DNA of 35,287 nt from Bacteroidota bacterium (GTDB taxonomy: Bacteria > Bacteroidota > Bacteroidia > Chitinophagales > Chitinophagaceae), in NCBI GenBank assembly GCA_013288745.1, contig JABDBG010000022.1, positions 1 to 35,287 of the forward strand. The letters are read 5' to 3'. Positions 9,318 to 18,272 of this stretch are shown piece after piece; position 1 is the first letter of the stretch, and each line of letters starts with the position of its first letter. The position numbers were made by a program, and so were the translations under genes. Under the pieces are notes generated by a model, which saw only the letters and a program-made list of their open reading frames with translations, searched no databases and was not told where the DNA came from.

Positions 9318-9898
9318 AGCGATTTGTGTTTTTTCTTTAAGAAGGCTGGTGATACTAATCCTCTCTCTCTTCTTAAATTTTTAAAATGGCTCGGTGTTAA
9401 TCCCGTGATCTTTTTAAACTGGGCCGATAGATGGGCAACACTGCTGTAATGCAGTTTGTCTGCAATTTCAGTCAATGTATATTCATTAAACACAAGTAAT
9501 TCTTTAACCTTATCGATTTTATAAGAGATAAGGTATTGTTCAATGGTCCTGGCTTCCATTGCAGAGAAAAACCTTGTCAGGTAAGCATAATCGTGATGAA
9601 GTTGCTTGCTTAAATAGCTCGATAAGTTAACGCCCGGCTTTTCTTTTGATTTACTTACATAATCCGAAATTGCTTTTTTTATCTTGTCTAATAGCAACCC
9701 TTCTTTATTCTCTATTACTTCGAGGCCGGCCCGTTTAATGGCTGTATTTAATTGAGCTCTCTGTTCTTTGGAAATATCTTCCTGTAAAGTAGCTTCACCG
9801 ATATCAATTGTTTGCACACTGATATCCAGCTTTTCAAGCTCATCCTGTACAAATGCAATGCAGCATTCGCATGCCATATTCTTGATATATACTTTCAT
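9314..9898 (-). CDS. AraC-family regulator with an N-terminal HMA-like domain
   Basis: A 194-residue protein in two parts. Residues 1-65 resemble a heavy-metal-associated (HMA/CopZ-like) ferredoxin fold with MACECC (a CxxC-type site at residues 10-13) and a GLEVIE segment. Residues about 85-180 form the AraC DNA-binding domain: YLSKQLHHDYAYLTRFF, then the second helix-turn-helix with LTEIADKLHYSSVAHLSAQF and the signature KKITGLTPSHFKNLR. The pairing suggests that binding of a metal or thiol reagent controls DNA binding. This type of fusion is seen in Bacteroidota, but its ligand and targets are not known to me. No metal-efflux gene is adjacent; the next genes are a convergent lipoprotein and a small hypothetical protein. 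Confidence 0.8.
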   Translation of the reverse strand: MKVYIKNMACECCIAFVQDELEKLDISVQTIDIGEATLQEDISKEQRAQLNTAIKRAGLEVIENKEGLLLDKIKKAISDYVSKSKEKPGVNLSSYLSKQLHHDYAYLTRFFSAMEARTIEQYLISYKIDKVKELLVFNEYTLTEIADKLHYSSVAHLSAQFKKITGLTPSHFKNLRRERGLVSPAFLKKKHKSL

Positions 9899-9929
9899 GA
9901 TGCTACAAATTGGTGCTACAAATTAGGAA

Positions 9930-10235
9930 TTATTTCTTAGGAAAAATCAGGACGATAGCTTCGCCATCCTTTTTATCTATACGTAAGCATAAATTAGGCA
10001 CGTAACTTATTGTATCCTGCTCAACGTCGAACTGATCAGGCATATCGTTATTATTTACATTTAAAAGATTAACAAATTGCCTGTCGAATAAGGTTACAAC
10101 CTCAACCTGGCAATGTTTTTCTGTAGTGATGCCGTTGTAGTAAGCAACAACAGTAGATTCAAAAATAATGGACCGGTCAGTTTTTTGCAGGGCAAAATGC
10201 CGGACAAACTCTTGTAGTGGGATATTAATTGGCAA
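9930..10235 (-). CDS. Hypothetical protein
   Basis: A 101-residue soluble-looking protein with no signal peptide and no membrane segment. It is rich in beta-strand-like segments (SIIFESTVVAYYNG, CQVEVVTLFDRQFVN, EAIVLIFPKK). I do not recognise the family. It lies 31 bases upstream of the AraC-type gene on the same strand, so the two may be co-transcribed. Confidence 0.5.
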   Translation of the reverse strand: MPINIPLQEFVRHFALQKTDRSIIFESTVVAYYNGITTEKHCQVEVVTLFDRQFVNLLNVNNNDMPDQFDVEQDTISYVPNLCLRIDKKDGEAIVLIFPKK

Positions 10236-10338
10236 TGGATACTCCTTGTTTTAATTATTACGATTAAGGCGTAACAAAGGAAGTATAACTATTGAATAGC
10301 ATCGTTACACAATAAGAATAAAATGTTATATAATTATG

Positions 10339-11241
10339 TTATTCGGTTTCTGAATGAATGATCGTTGATAGATTAAAGCTTTCTCCCGGGCCGAGTTTAA
10401 TTATATTATTAAAAGCGTTGGCTGCTTCTACACAAACAAAAGTTTTATAACCGTCGGGCAACATATCATTCATGGTTTTGGTAACGTCTGCACCCGGGTT
10501 CCATACTACGGTTGTTTTACTTCCGGCCTTGCCAACACGGATCTTTCTTTTGTATCCATTATCATTGATGATGCAGGTTGCTGTATGATCAAGATAACGG
10601 CGGTTCTCTTCTTTAGTTATCGCTAATAATCTCTCTTTTTGTTGTATACCCGTATCGATCCCTGCAGGAAAATAAGTAGCATCTACTAATCCATCGATCG
10701 TGATATTGCTGATATCACTAACATTAAAATAACTGTGTAAGGCATCTGAATAATCAAAAGCTTTATCGTCATTATTAATGCAGCGCAATGTTAGTTCAAG
10801 CCGGGTATCAAGCGTTATAATTATTTCTGCGGTAAAAGAGAAGGGCCACAATGTTTTTGTTACGGGTGAATCTTTTAATACCAAAGTAATTGACAAGTAA
10901 CCTTGCGGTGATGTATTTGTAGTTTTTACTGTCCAGGTCGAAAGTCTTGCAAAGCCATGCTGCGGTTTTTTACTGTCTTCAGGATTTGGTCCGAACCAGG
11001 GAAAGCAGATGGGAATACCGCCTCTGATGGCTTTGCCTTCCTGAAACAGGCTTTTTTCACTCATCCAGAGAACATCAGCTTCTCCTGTAGGAATATAGCT
11101 TAAAACCTGGGCACCGTATAAAGATATTTTTACTGTTGCATATTGATTCGTTAAAGTAACGATCGGCAAGTCGCCTTTGATAGTAGAAAATTCAATTTGT
11201 TTTGAATGGCCAAACTGTTCGTTCAATGCGGTAATTGTCAT
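10339..11241 (-). CDS. D-hexose-6-phosphate mutarotase (aldose 1-epimerase-like, YeaD type)
   Basis: A 300-residue cytoplasmic protein of the galactose mutarotase-like beta-sandwich. Typical motifs are IRGGIPICFPWFGPN (residues 72-86) followed by KKPQHGFARLSTW with the catalytic-type His, then SDALHSYFNVSD with a second conserved His, and a C-terminal FVCVEAAN with the conserved Glu. These match the YeaD/glucose-6-phosphate 1-epimerase group, which interconverts anomers of hexose 6-phosphates. Length is normal. It stands divergent from truB with about 105 bases between. No sugar pathway gene is adjacent. Confidence 0.9.
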   Translation of the reverse strand: MTITALNEQFGHSKQIEFSTIKGDLPIVTLTNQYATVKISLYGAQVLSYIPTGEADVLWMSEKSLFQEGKAIRGGIPICFPWFGPNPEDSKKPQHGFARLSTWTVKTTNTSPQGYLSITLVLKDSPVTKTLWPFSFTAEIIITLDTRLELTLRCINNDDKAFDYSDALHSYFNVSDISNITIDGLVDATYFPAGIDTGIQQKERLLAITKEENRRYLDHTATCIINDNGYKRKIRVGKAGSKTTVVWNPGADVTKTMNDMLPDGYKTFVCVEAANAFNNIIKLGPGESFNLSTIIHSETE

Positions 11242-11325
11242 GTTATTTTATTTTAAAAAGAGCTGTAAATTATAACAATTATGGTTACCAATTAAACTGC
11301 TTTCACTTATTAATTTTAGCAGCAG

Positions 11326-11333
11326 TACATTTG
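11326..11333 (+). promoter_or_regulatory. Promoter -7 box before truB
   Basis: TACATTTG is a perfect match to the Bacteroidota -7 box TAnnTTTG. It ends 13 bases before the TTG start of truB, which implies a very short or absent leader. The -33 element is not convincing. Confidence 0.55.
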
Positions 11334-11346
11334 CAAAAAATATCAT

Positions 11347-12114
11347 TTGGCAAGAAGAGTAACATACAGAAGTAAATATGCTGAAGCAACGGGTGAAAAA
11401 CTGCCTAAGCGCGAACGCAGGGATATTATTCCGCTTGATCCGGCGATACAATTACCCTTTGCTGAGGGGAAAGTATTATTGATAGATAAACCAATACACT
11501 GGACATCTTTCGACATGGTACGTAAATTGCGCGGCATGCTACAGATAAAAAAGATCGGCCATGCAGGCACATTAGATCCTTTGGCAACCGGGCTTTTAAT
11601 TATCTGCACAGGAAAATTCACAAAAAGCATCAATGATTATGCGGCCCAGGAAAAAGAATATACCGGTCAAATTACATTAGGGCAAGTAACAGCTACGTAC
11701 GATCTTGAAAGTACACCTGAACAGCCAAAGGAATATGAACATCTTACTGAAAAAGAAATCTTAGCAGCAGCAGAAAAATTTGTTGGAGAGATAGAACAAA
11801 TGCCACCAATGTATTCTGCTATAAAAAAAGATGGGGTTGCTATGTATGAGTTAGCAAGAAAAGGTGTAGAGGTAGAATTGAAGACAAGAAAAGTAACGAT
11901 CTATCAATTTGATATTACACGAATTGAATTACCGGTAGTTGAATTCAAAATACTCTGCTCAACAGGAACGTATATACGTAGCTTAGCGAATGATTTTGGC
12001 GCGGCTTTAGGTTGCGGAGCTTATTTAAGCATTTTGCGCAGAACAAGAATAGGAGCATTCTCCGTAGAAGATGCTGTCCCGGTTGAAGATGTATTGACTA
12101 AAAAGGATAACTGA
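11347..12114 (+). CDS. truB: tRNA pseudouridine(55) synthase TruB
   Basis: A protein of about 255 residues that makes pseudouridine 55 in the T-loop of tRNA. The catalytic motif is GHAGTLDPLATGLL (Asp near residue 77); VLLIDKPIHWTSFD, the KEYTGQITLG region and CSTGTYIRSLANDFG are also typical. The N-terminal extension (ARRVTYRSKYAEATGEKLPK) is seen in some Bacteroidota copies. The start is uncertain: TTG at 11347 is the only plausible initiator between the upstream stop at 11317 and the conserved core, and it sits just 13 bases after a promoter box. The 3' end overlaps the convergent tamL 3' end by 17 bases. Confidence 0.93.
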   Translation: MARRVTYRSKYAEATGEKLPKRERRDIIPLDPAIQLPFAEGKVLLIDKPIHWTSFDMVRKLRGMLQIKKIGHAGTLDPLATGLLIICTGKFTKSINDYAAQEKEYTGQITLGQVTATYDLESTPEQPKEYEHLTEKEILAAAEKFVGEIEQMPPMYSAIKKDGVAMYELARKGVEVELKTRKVTIYQFDITRIELPVVEFKILCSTGTYIRSLANDFGAALGCGAYLSILRRTRIGAFSVEDAVPVEDVLTKKDN

Positions 12115-14551
12115 GCCCGATAGAGAAGTTGAAATTCTCGTAGCGCCATTCCCTGTCTTCATCATTTTGGCCTCTTGTGAATATTTTCTGGAACGCATCA
12201 TCAAAACCTATTGACGGCGCTTTCCATCCATTGTTAATATAGGAAGTTTCGGGTCGTTTGAATCTAAAGCCAAAATCAAAACGGATCAGAAAGTAATTGA
12301 AATCAAACCTAAATCCTGTTCCAAGATCAACCCCTAATTCTTTGTAAAGTGTACTTAATCTAAATTGCAAACTATCTGCACCACCCACATTGTTGAAATT
12401 CCAAATATTACCAACATCACAAAATAATGCACCTTTTAACATCAATGTATTAGGTATGATCGAAAGTATATTATACCTGTATTCGGCATTAAATTCAAGT
12501 TTGATATCACCGGTCCTATCATTAAACCTTATGGTATCTCTAGAATAAGGTAACAAAGGCTGAGCTCCGGTTCCTACACCACGTATAGGCCAGCCACGCA
12601 TACTGTTTGAGCCCCCGCTAAAGTATTGTTTAAAAAATGGCAAGGTAGAATCTTTACCTATAGGTACGCCAACGCCGCCAAAAACATGGAATGCCATTGA
12701 AGATTTTCTATAGGAGATAAGATGCGTATAATCAACATCGTATTTTACATACCTGCGTAAATAATTTTGAACAAAACCTACCTGCCCTAGTAGTAATCCT
12801 GATTCTTCAAGGTTAGTTTTAAAAATATGTTGCCTGTTAATATGATGCGCATTCACAACAGTTGAAACATAACCAATGCTGCTTCCTAATACCATTGCAG
12901 TGTTGTATGCATATTTCAAATAAGGAATATTTTTTAGATCATTAGTGAAACTATCCGATTGATTATAGAGATAAGAAAATTCAAAATCCAACGGCTTAAA
13001 TGTCCACCTATGATTAGGCTTATTACTCCATTGATAGCCCATTGCGATGCTTAAATTTTCCTGGTTAAAAAGATCAAGGCGTTTTACATACGAAACACCG
13101 GTATTGATAAATGATTGTTCAGAAATCAATCTCTTTCTGTTCAGGTATCTAAATGGTGTTATAAATTTCGGGAATAAAAAACTATTATTAAAACCATATT
13201 CATTGGAGTTAATAACGTTACCGCCATTTTGTTGTTGTTCCAGATCAAATTCTGCGCCTGCATGTATTGCATTCGTCATTTTTACACCTCGCTTGCCTAA
13301 GTTCCTATCCTGAAGAGACACGTTTCCTGATAAGCCGAATAAGTTGGCTCCGGTTGTATTTGTATTATTTGTAGAATAACTGCTTTCAATACTCGCTTCA
13401 AAACCATATTTTTTTGCGGGCGTTAATTGTACGATCATATCGAGCTTACCCACGCTATCGGGCTTGCCGGTAGTATCTTTCAAATCAACGATCGTGATAT
13501 TACTACTTTGCCAAACATTTGTTTGCTCAAAATTATTCATCGTTTTAGAATAAATATCCTGACTGTAAACGTTCCCCGGCTTTATAAGCATTTGCCTGGT
13601 AATAAGAGAGGTGCGAAATAATTGTTTATGGTACCGGATAATATAATGATTCTTCGTTTTTACTTCCGTATAACTACTATCATTAGTGGCATCAGCGCTC
13701 GTATAATCCGGATAGATATAAATATTTCGGATATAATATTTTCTCAAACGCAAACTATCCGTGGTAGGGTTTAAGCCTATATCTAATTTAATAGTTGGTT
13801 TATTTCTTTCTTCATTTGATTCGGCCAGCAAGCGAAGATTTTCGAACGGATCTGTAGTGACCGTTGTTAATGCAGCGATCGTTGTGTCACCTTTCACTTT
13901 TATATCGTCTGAAGTAAATTTGTAAAATCCGTAATTGCGGTACAACTCAACCAGGCGGCTACTTTCACCCAAAACATTTCCTTTAGTAATAGGGTCACCT
14001 TTTTTTAAATAAGACCTGTTAGCAGATTTAAGCGCAAGATCTTCCAGCTCCGGTTTTTTAAAAGAATAGCTTACTGTATCTATTAATGTTGGCGGGCCTG
14101 TTACTACCGTATAATTAACAGACACTCTTTTTTGAATCTCTGTCCGCCAAGGCCAATGACGTGCGCTTAAAGTTATTTTTCGTCTGGTAAGTGTATCTGC
14201 AATATAAGATGCAGAAGAATTGTAATAACCGATATGCAGCATTGAGGCTTTCATATTTTTTGCAGAAACAACTGAATAGCCACTATCATATGCCGGTGGA
14301 TTATTAATAACATGTATAACAAAAAAGATATCGTTAGGGATCATTACCGAGCTGTCATCCAATTGTGCCAGCAATCGTTGTTTTAATACACCTTTTTCTG
14401 CGGGAGTAAATTTTCCTCCCTTAACTTCGATGGTATTTTTGTAAACAAAGGGCTTGCCTCTTTGGTGTTTTCTAACAACGGTACAGGAAGACAGCAATAC
14501 TGTAATAAAAAGCATATTTTTAAAATAGTATAAGAGTCTTTTTCCGGCCAT
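12098..14551 (-). CDS. tamL: TamL-type Omp85 (BamA/TamA family) outer-membrane lipoprotein
   Basis: An 817-residue outer-membrane protein. The N-terminus carries a lipoprotein signal (VLLSSC, Cys near residue 23), the mark that separates TamL of Bacteroidota from BamA. POTRA-like segments follow (residues about 35-400), then a 16-strand-type beta-barrel ending in FSIGLSYPF with the C-terminal Phe needed for BAM recognition. The segment FFKQYFSGGSNSMRGWPIRG contains the conserved RGW motif of the Omp85 loop 6 (VRGF/Y in others). TamL works with TamB in assembling or lipid-supplying the outer membrane; no tamB is in view. A start at residue 13 (MLFITV) is also possible. It is divergent from the SpoU methyltransferase gene (30 bases between). 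Confidence 0.9.
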   Translation of the reverse strand: MAGKRLLYYFKNMLFITVLLSSCTVVRKHQRGKPFVYKNTIEVKGGKFTPAEKGVLKQRLLAQLDDSSVMIPNDIFFVIHVINNPPAYDSGYSVVSAKNMKASMLHIGYYNSSASYIADTLTRRKITLSARHWPWRTEIQKRVSVNYTVVTGPPTLIDTVSYSFKKPELEDLALKSANRSYLKKGDPITKGNVLGESSRLVELYRNYGFYKFTSDDIKVKGDTTIAALTTVTTDPFENLRLLAESNEERNKPTIKLDIGLNPTTDSLRLRKYYIRNIYIYPDYTSADATNDSSYTEVKTKNHYIIRYHKQLFRTSLITRQMLIKPGNVYSQDIYSKTMNNFEQTNVWQSSNITIVDLKDTTGKPDSVGKLDMIVQLTPAKKYGFEASIESSYSTNNTNTTGANLFGLSGNVSLQDRNLGKRGVKMTNAIHAGAEFDLEQQQNGGNVINSNEYGFNNSFLFPKFITPFRYLNRKRLISEQSFINTGVSYVKRLDLFNQENLSIAMGYQWSNKPNHRWTFKPLDFEFSYLYNQSDSFTNDLKNIPYLKYAYNTAMVLGSSIGYVSTVVNAHHINRQHIFKTNLEESGLLLGQVGFVQNYLRRYVKYDVDYTHLISYRKSSMAFHVFGGVGVPIGKDSTLPFFKQYFSGGSNSMRGWPIRGVGTGAQPLLPYSRDTIRFNDRTGDIKLEFNAEYRYNILSIIPNTLMLKGALFCDVGNIWNFNNVGGADSLQFRLSTLYKELGVDLGTGFRFDFNYFLIRFDFGFRFKRPETSYINNGWKAPSIGFDDAFQKIFTRGQNDEDREWRYENFNFSIGLSYPF

Positions 14552-14581
14552 TATATTATAGAAAGTATAAATTTAAAGTAG

Positions 14582-15319
14582 ATGTTAAGTAAATCTCAGG
14601 TCAAATATATTCAAAGTTTACACCACAAAAAATTCAGGGATCTGGAAGGAGCTTTTATTGCCGAGGGAAACAAGCTGGTTTTGGAACTTTTACAGTCTGG
14701 CCGGTTTGTTTGCGAGCAACTACTAGGCGAGCAAGAGTGGCTACACGACAATGAAATACTGATCAGAAAGCATTTTGCGGGCGACCTGCAGGAAGTAAAG
14801 GATTTTGAATTGCAGAAAGTATCGACACTGAGTACGGCATCTCAGGTATTGGCTGTTTTTAAGAAGATACAGCCAAAAGAAATTGTGGTTAAAGACCGAG
14901 TAACATTACTATTGGATACTATTCAGGACCCCGGAAATTTAGGAACCATCATCAGGATTGCAGATTGGTTCGGCATAGCCGCGATCATTTGTTCAGGCGA
15001 TACAGTTGATCAATATAATCCCAAAGTAGTACAAAGCACCATGGGCAGTTTGGCAAGAGTAAACATTATGTACACTGACCTGCAAAAGTTTATTCGATCT
15101 AACAATAAAATAAAAATATACGCAGATGCATTAAAAGGAAAAGACATCAGTACACTAAAAGGATTGAAAGAAGGTTTTATATTGATCGGCAATGAATCAA
15201 AAGGGATCAGTGCGGAATTAATGGAAGCGGCAACAGAAAAAATAACGATCCCAAAAATTGGCAGTGCAGAATCATTGAATGCTGCAGTAGCAACGGGAAT
15301 TATTTTATCACATTTATAA
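14582..15319 (+). CDS. TrmH/SpoU-family RNA 2'-O-methyltransferase
   Basis: A 245-residue SPOUT-fold methyltransferase that uses S-adenosylmethionine. The three SpoU motifs are present: LLDTIQDPGNLGTIIRIADW (residues 117-136), FILIGNESKGIS (near 200) and IPKIGSAESLNAAVATGIIL at the C-terminus. The N-terminal part (VKYIQSLHHKKFRDLEGAFI) is the substrate-binding domain of the RlmB/TsnR-like group, where the conserved EG precedes the linker. The exact RNA and nucleotide cannot be told from sequence. Its pairing with a divergent tamL gene is common in Bacteroidota. Confidence 0.9.
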   Translation: MLSKSQVKYIQSLHHKKFRDLEGAFIAEGNKLVLELLQSGRFVCEQLLGEQEWLHDNEILIRKHFAGDLQEVKDFELQKVSTLSTASQVLAVFKKIQPKEIVVKDRVTLLLDTIQDPGNLGTIIRIADWFGIAAIICSGDTVDQYNPKVVQSTMGSLARVNIMYTDLQKFIRSNNKIKIYADALKGKDISTLKGLKEGFILIGNESKGISAELMEAATEKITIPKIGSAESLNAAVATGIILSHL

Positions 15320-15322
15320 TAC

Positions 15323-15649
15323 TTACACGCTTGTGCAAATTTTATACGCAGTAAAAGAAAAGATGACAAGAACTACTAAAGCCAAAAGATCGGCATACAC
15401 TTTCCCCATTTCGCCTTTGTAATAATTTACAAACAGGTATATTAAATTGAATAGCATTGGCGGGATAATGATCACACACCAATAGATATAACCATTCTGC
15501 TTTGTGTACGCGAAGCTTTTATCACCTTCACCAAAAAACATGAATGAAAATAATGCGTATCCATAAAAAGCTGCGGTGCAATAAACAGTCTCAATCAATA
15601 AAATTTTTATTAAATGTACTATTGCAGGTTTGAGGTGTTGAATATCCAT
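15323..15649 (-). CDS. Hypothetical three-helix membrane protein
   Basis: A 108-residue protein with three predicted membrane helices at about residues 12-36, 54-76 and 84-103. The loop FFGEGDKSFAYTKQNGYIYW faces one side. I do not recognise the family. The start lies 9 bases after the stop of the FtsX-like permease gene on the same strand, so it is probably co-transcribed with that gene, and its stop lies 4 bases from the convergent methyltransferase stop. Confidence 0.6.
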   Translation of the reverse strand: MDIQHLKPAIVHLIKILLIETVYCTAAFYGYALFSFMFFGEGDKSFAYTKQNGYIYWCVIIIPPMLFNLIYLFVNYYKGEMGKVYADLLALVVLVIFSFTAYKICTSV

Positions 15650-15658
15650 AAATAAATT

Positions 15659-16888
15659 TTATCTGAACTGAATTGCTTTTACCGGCTTTATTTTTCTGAC
15701 TAATAATGTTGGGATGATCAATGTGGCAAAACAAATAGCTAATGTAACAACATCAACTACTACAACCTGCCACCACACTACCTGCGCATGTGCCGCACTC
15801 ATATAATAAGCTTCCTCATCTAATTTTATAAAGCCCGTTTTTTCTTGCAGCCAGCAAATGCCGATACCTAATATGGTGCCAATAATAATTCCTGCTATCG
15901 CGATAACAGAAGTATTGTATAAGAATATTTTTTGCACATCCCAATCACTGGCACCGATGGCTTTTAGTATGCCTGTCATCCTTGTTCTTTCTAAAACAAT
16001 GATCAGTAAACAAGTGATAAGATTTACAACTGCAACGATGATCATAATGCCTACTAAAATAAATTTGATCCTATCCTGCAAGGCCAGCCAATCAAAAATA
16101 TTCGGATAAATATCTTTGATCGTTCTGCTGTACCATCCCTGCGGCAGCTGGTCATAAATAACAGAGTTGACCGTGTCAATATCTTTGTAATCATTTAAAA
16201 ATATTTCATATCCACCTATCTGATCATTTTCCCAATTGTTCAGGCGCCTTATCATTTTGATATCACATAGTGCAAAATTTTTATCATACTCATCGATCGA
16301 CGTTTTGTAAATACCACTGATCCTTAGCCGTCGTGGAGAGGGCGTTCCGTCTTTTCGTAAAAAAAGTACATCTGTACTGTCATTTACATCCACGGCCAAT
16401 TGCCTGGCTGTGTAAGCCGAGATAACAATATCCTTGCTATAGGCACTGTCTTTAAATATTGGCCAGGTACCTTGCTGCAGAAAAGGTTGCAATCTTGAAA
16501 AATTAAAAGAACTGTCGATACCTTTTAACAAAACACTTTCAATTTCGGTATGGTATTTTATGATGGCAGATTTGGTGGCATACCGTTCAACACTTTTAAT
16601 TGGGGGCAAGCTGCGTAAGTAGGTTTCTATCGTATCATTTGCAGTAATGGGATATTCTTCCGCTATATTCGACCTGTCGTCCATGCTTTGTTGTACACGG
16701 ATATGTCCCCAAAAACTGAAGACTTTGTTGCTGATCACCTGCTGAAAGCCATTAACAAAACTTAGTGAAATGATCATAATAGCTACGCTGATAGCGGTTG
16801 CACCAACGGCTAATCGTATAATGAACCGTGAAAAGGTCCGTTCACTGTTTAATGCTATTCTTTTGGCTATAAAGGCTGAAATATTCAA
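15659..16888 (-). CDS. ABC transporter permease, FtsX/LolE (MacB-like) family
   Basis: A 409-residue inner-membrane permease. The layout is typical: one N-terminal helix (about residues 24-48), a large periplasmic domain (50-265) and three helices near the C-terminus (about 272-300, 322-346 and 372-398). The start [20 protein letters not shown] matches the LolC/LolE-like permeases of Bacteroidota, and [19 protein letters not shown] is the family coupling-helix motif that contacts the ATPase. No ABC ATPase gene is adjacent, so the partner must be encoded elsewhere. A role in lipoprotein release is possible but unproven. A TACTTTTG box on the same strand at 16918-16911 can serve as its promoter. 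Confidence 0.87.
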   Translation of the reverse strand: MNISAFIAKRIALNSERTFSRFIIRLAVGATAISVAIMIISLSFVNGFQQVISNKVFSFWGHIRVQQSMDDRSNIAEEYPITANDTIETYLRSLPPIKSVERYATKSAIIKYHTEIESVLLKGIDSSFNFSRLQPFLQQGTWPIFKDSAYSKDIVISAYTARQLAVDVNDSTDVLFLRKDGTPSPRRLRISGIYKTSIDEYDKNFALCDIKMIRRLNNWENDQIGGYEIFLNDYKDIDTVNSVIYDQLPQGWYSRTIKDIYPNIFDWLALQDRIKFILVGIMIIVAVVNLITCLLIIVLERTRMTGILKAIGASDWDVQKIFLYNTSVIAIAGIIIGTILGIGICWLQEKTGFIKLDEEAYYMSAAHAQVVWWQVVVVDVVTLAICFATLIIPTLLVRKIKPVKAIQFR

Positions 16889-16894
16889 ACAACG

Positions 16895-16902
16895 TACATT
16901 TG
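16895..16902 (+). promoter_or_regulatory. Promoter -7 box for the plug gene
   Basis: TACATTTG fits TAnnTTTG exactly and ends 33 bases before the ATG at 16936. It overlaps the more upstream in-frame ATG at 16900, which argues for the later start. Confidence 0.6.
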
Positions 16903-16910
16903 TTATCTTT

Positions 16911-16918
16911 CAAAAGTA
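16911..16918 (-). promoter_or_regulatory. Promoter -7 box for the permease gene
   Basis: The reverse strand reads TACTTTTG, an exact TAnnTTTG match, 22 bases before the permease ATG at 16888. It faces away from the plug promoter, and the two boxes are only 8 bases apart. Confidence 0.55.
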
Positions 16919-16935
16919 AATATTTTAATAACTAT

Positions 16936-18223
16936 ATGAACCATTTTAAATATTTAGTCTTAATAGCTCTTTTATCTTTATCAATAACTACTGCTGTTAT
17001 TGCCCAGGATGATACTTATTATAATAATATTCGTACGGTAAGGTTTCATTCGGCAGGTAATCAATTGTCTATGCCGGTCATAAATCTTAATAGCGGAGAT
17101 AAGCTTAGTCTTAGTTTTGATGATATGGATGCTGATATAAAAAATTACTATTACACTTTTCAAATCTGTGATGTTAATTGGAAACCGGTTGATATGAGCC
17201 AGTTCGATTACCTCACAGGGTTTACGCAATCGCAAATAACCAACTATAGTTTTTCTTATTTAACAACGGTTAGCTATACTCATTATCAAATAGCACTTCC
17301 GGAAGAAAGCATGTTGCCAACAAGATCAGGCAATTATTTGTTGAAGGTTTTTTTAGATGGCGATACATCAAAGCTGGCATTTACAAGGCGTATGCTGGTG
17401 CTTAATTCAAAGGCAACGGTGTCAGCATTGATCACGCAGCCATTCGGTCCGCAATTTAAATCGAGTCAACGTTTACAATTCACAGTTAATATTGGTTCTA
17501 TCAATACATTTAATACAAGCCAGGAAATAAAAGTAGTTGTGCTCCAAAATTATCGTTGGGATGTTGCACAAGGCAATGGAATAGCGCCAACTTTTATACG
17601 AGGCAATAATTTAGAATATAATTCAGAAAATATTTTTGTATTTCCGGGAAGCAGAGAATGGCGCTGGCTTGATATGAGAAGCTTTAGCTTGCACAGTGAC
17701 CGCATGAAAGCCGTGAACTATAAAAAAGGTGAGATACCTGACATTATTCTTTTGAAAGATGCAGACAGATCAGGCCAGCCATATGTTTATTATACAGATT
17801 ATAACGGATTGTACCTGATCGGAACATTGGATAATATTAGTCCGGGTACGCAGGCGGATTATGCCACGGTTCATTTTAGTTATGTAACGCCTGACCAGCA
17901 ACCATATCCCGATAAGGATGTTTATTTATATGGCCAACTCACAAATTACAGGTTCACGGATTCTACAAAACTGAAATTCAATCCTGATAAAAATCAATAC
18001 GAGATCAATAAATTCATGAAGCAGGGTTATTATAATTATGATTATGTTTTGGTAGATAAAAAAAAATCCTTCGTTAATTACAGATACGAATGGTAATTTT
18101 TTCGAGACAGAAAATAATTATACCATATTGGTATATTATAAATCATTTACAGATCGCACTGATCAGCTGATCGGCATAACAAATTTCGATTCAAGGAACG
18201 CACAAAATTCGATCGGGAATTAG
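16936..18223 (+). CDS. Type IX secretion system Plug protein (former DUF5103); frame broken at an A9 run near the 3' end
   Basis: A periplasmic protein of the T9SS_plug family (DUF5103). In Flavobacterium the Plug protein closes the periplasmic side of the SprA channel. The ATG at 16936 gives a clear Sec signal peptide (MNHFKYLVLIALLSLSITTA, cut after IAQ). Body motifs include YYNNIRTVRFHSAGNQLSMP, GSREWRWLDMRSF and YGQLTNYRF. The frame ends at 18096 shortly after nine As (18058-18066). Removing one A continues in the next frame as VDKKNPSLITDTNGNFFETE and NNYTILVYYKSFTDRTDQLI to a stop at 18221-18223, giving 428 residues and the family-typical ETENxYTI C-terminus. As read, the protein lacks its last strands. 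It is divergent from the permease gene. Confidence 0.85.
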
Positions 18224-18246
18224 TTTTTTGAGGGAAGAATTAGTTT

Positions 18247-18268
18247 TTAGTTTTAAACTTAAAACTAA
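18247..18268. repeat. Perfect 10-bp inverted repeat upstream of the SRP RNA promoter
   Basis: TTAGTTTTAA and TTAAAACTAA are separated by two bases. It lies 24 bases after the repaired plug stop and directly before the SRP RNA promoter. It may be a weak terminator for plug (no T run follows) or a protein-binding site at the promoter. Confidence 0.6.
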
Positions 18269-18272
18269 TTCT

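Noticed and set aside
16900-16935. Earlier in-frame ATG for the plug gene
   Set aside because: It lies inside the exact promoter box TACATTTG and would place 12 extra residues in front of a good signal peptide.
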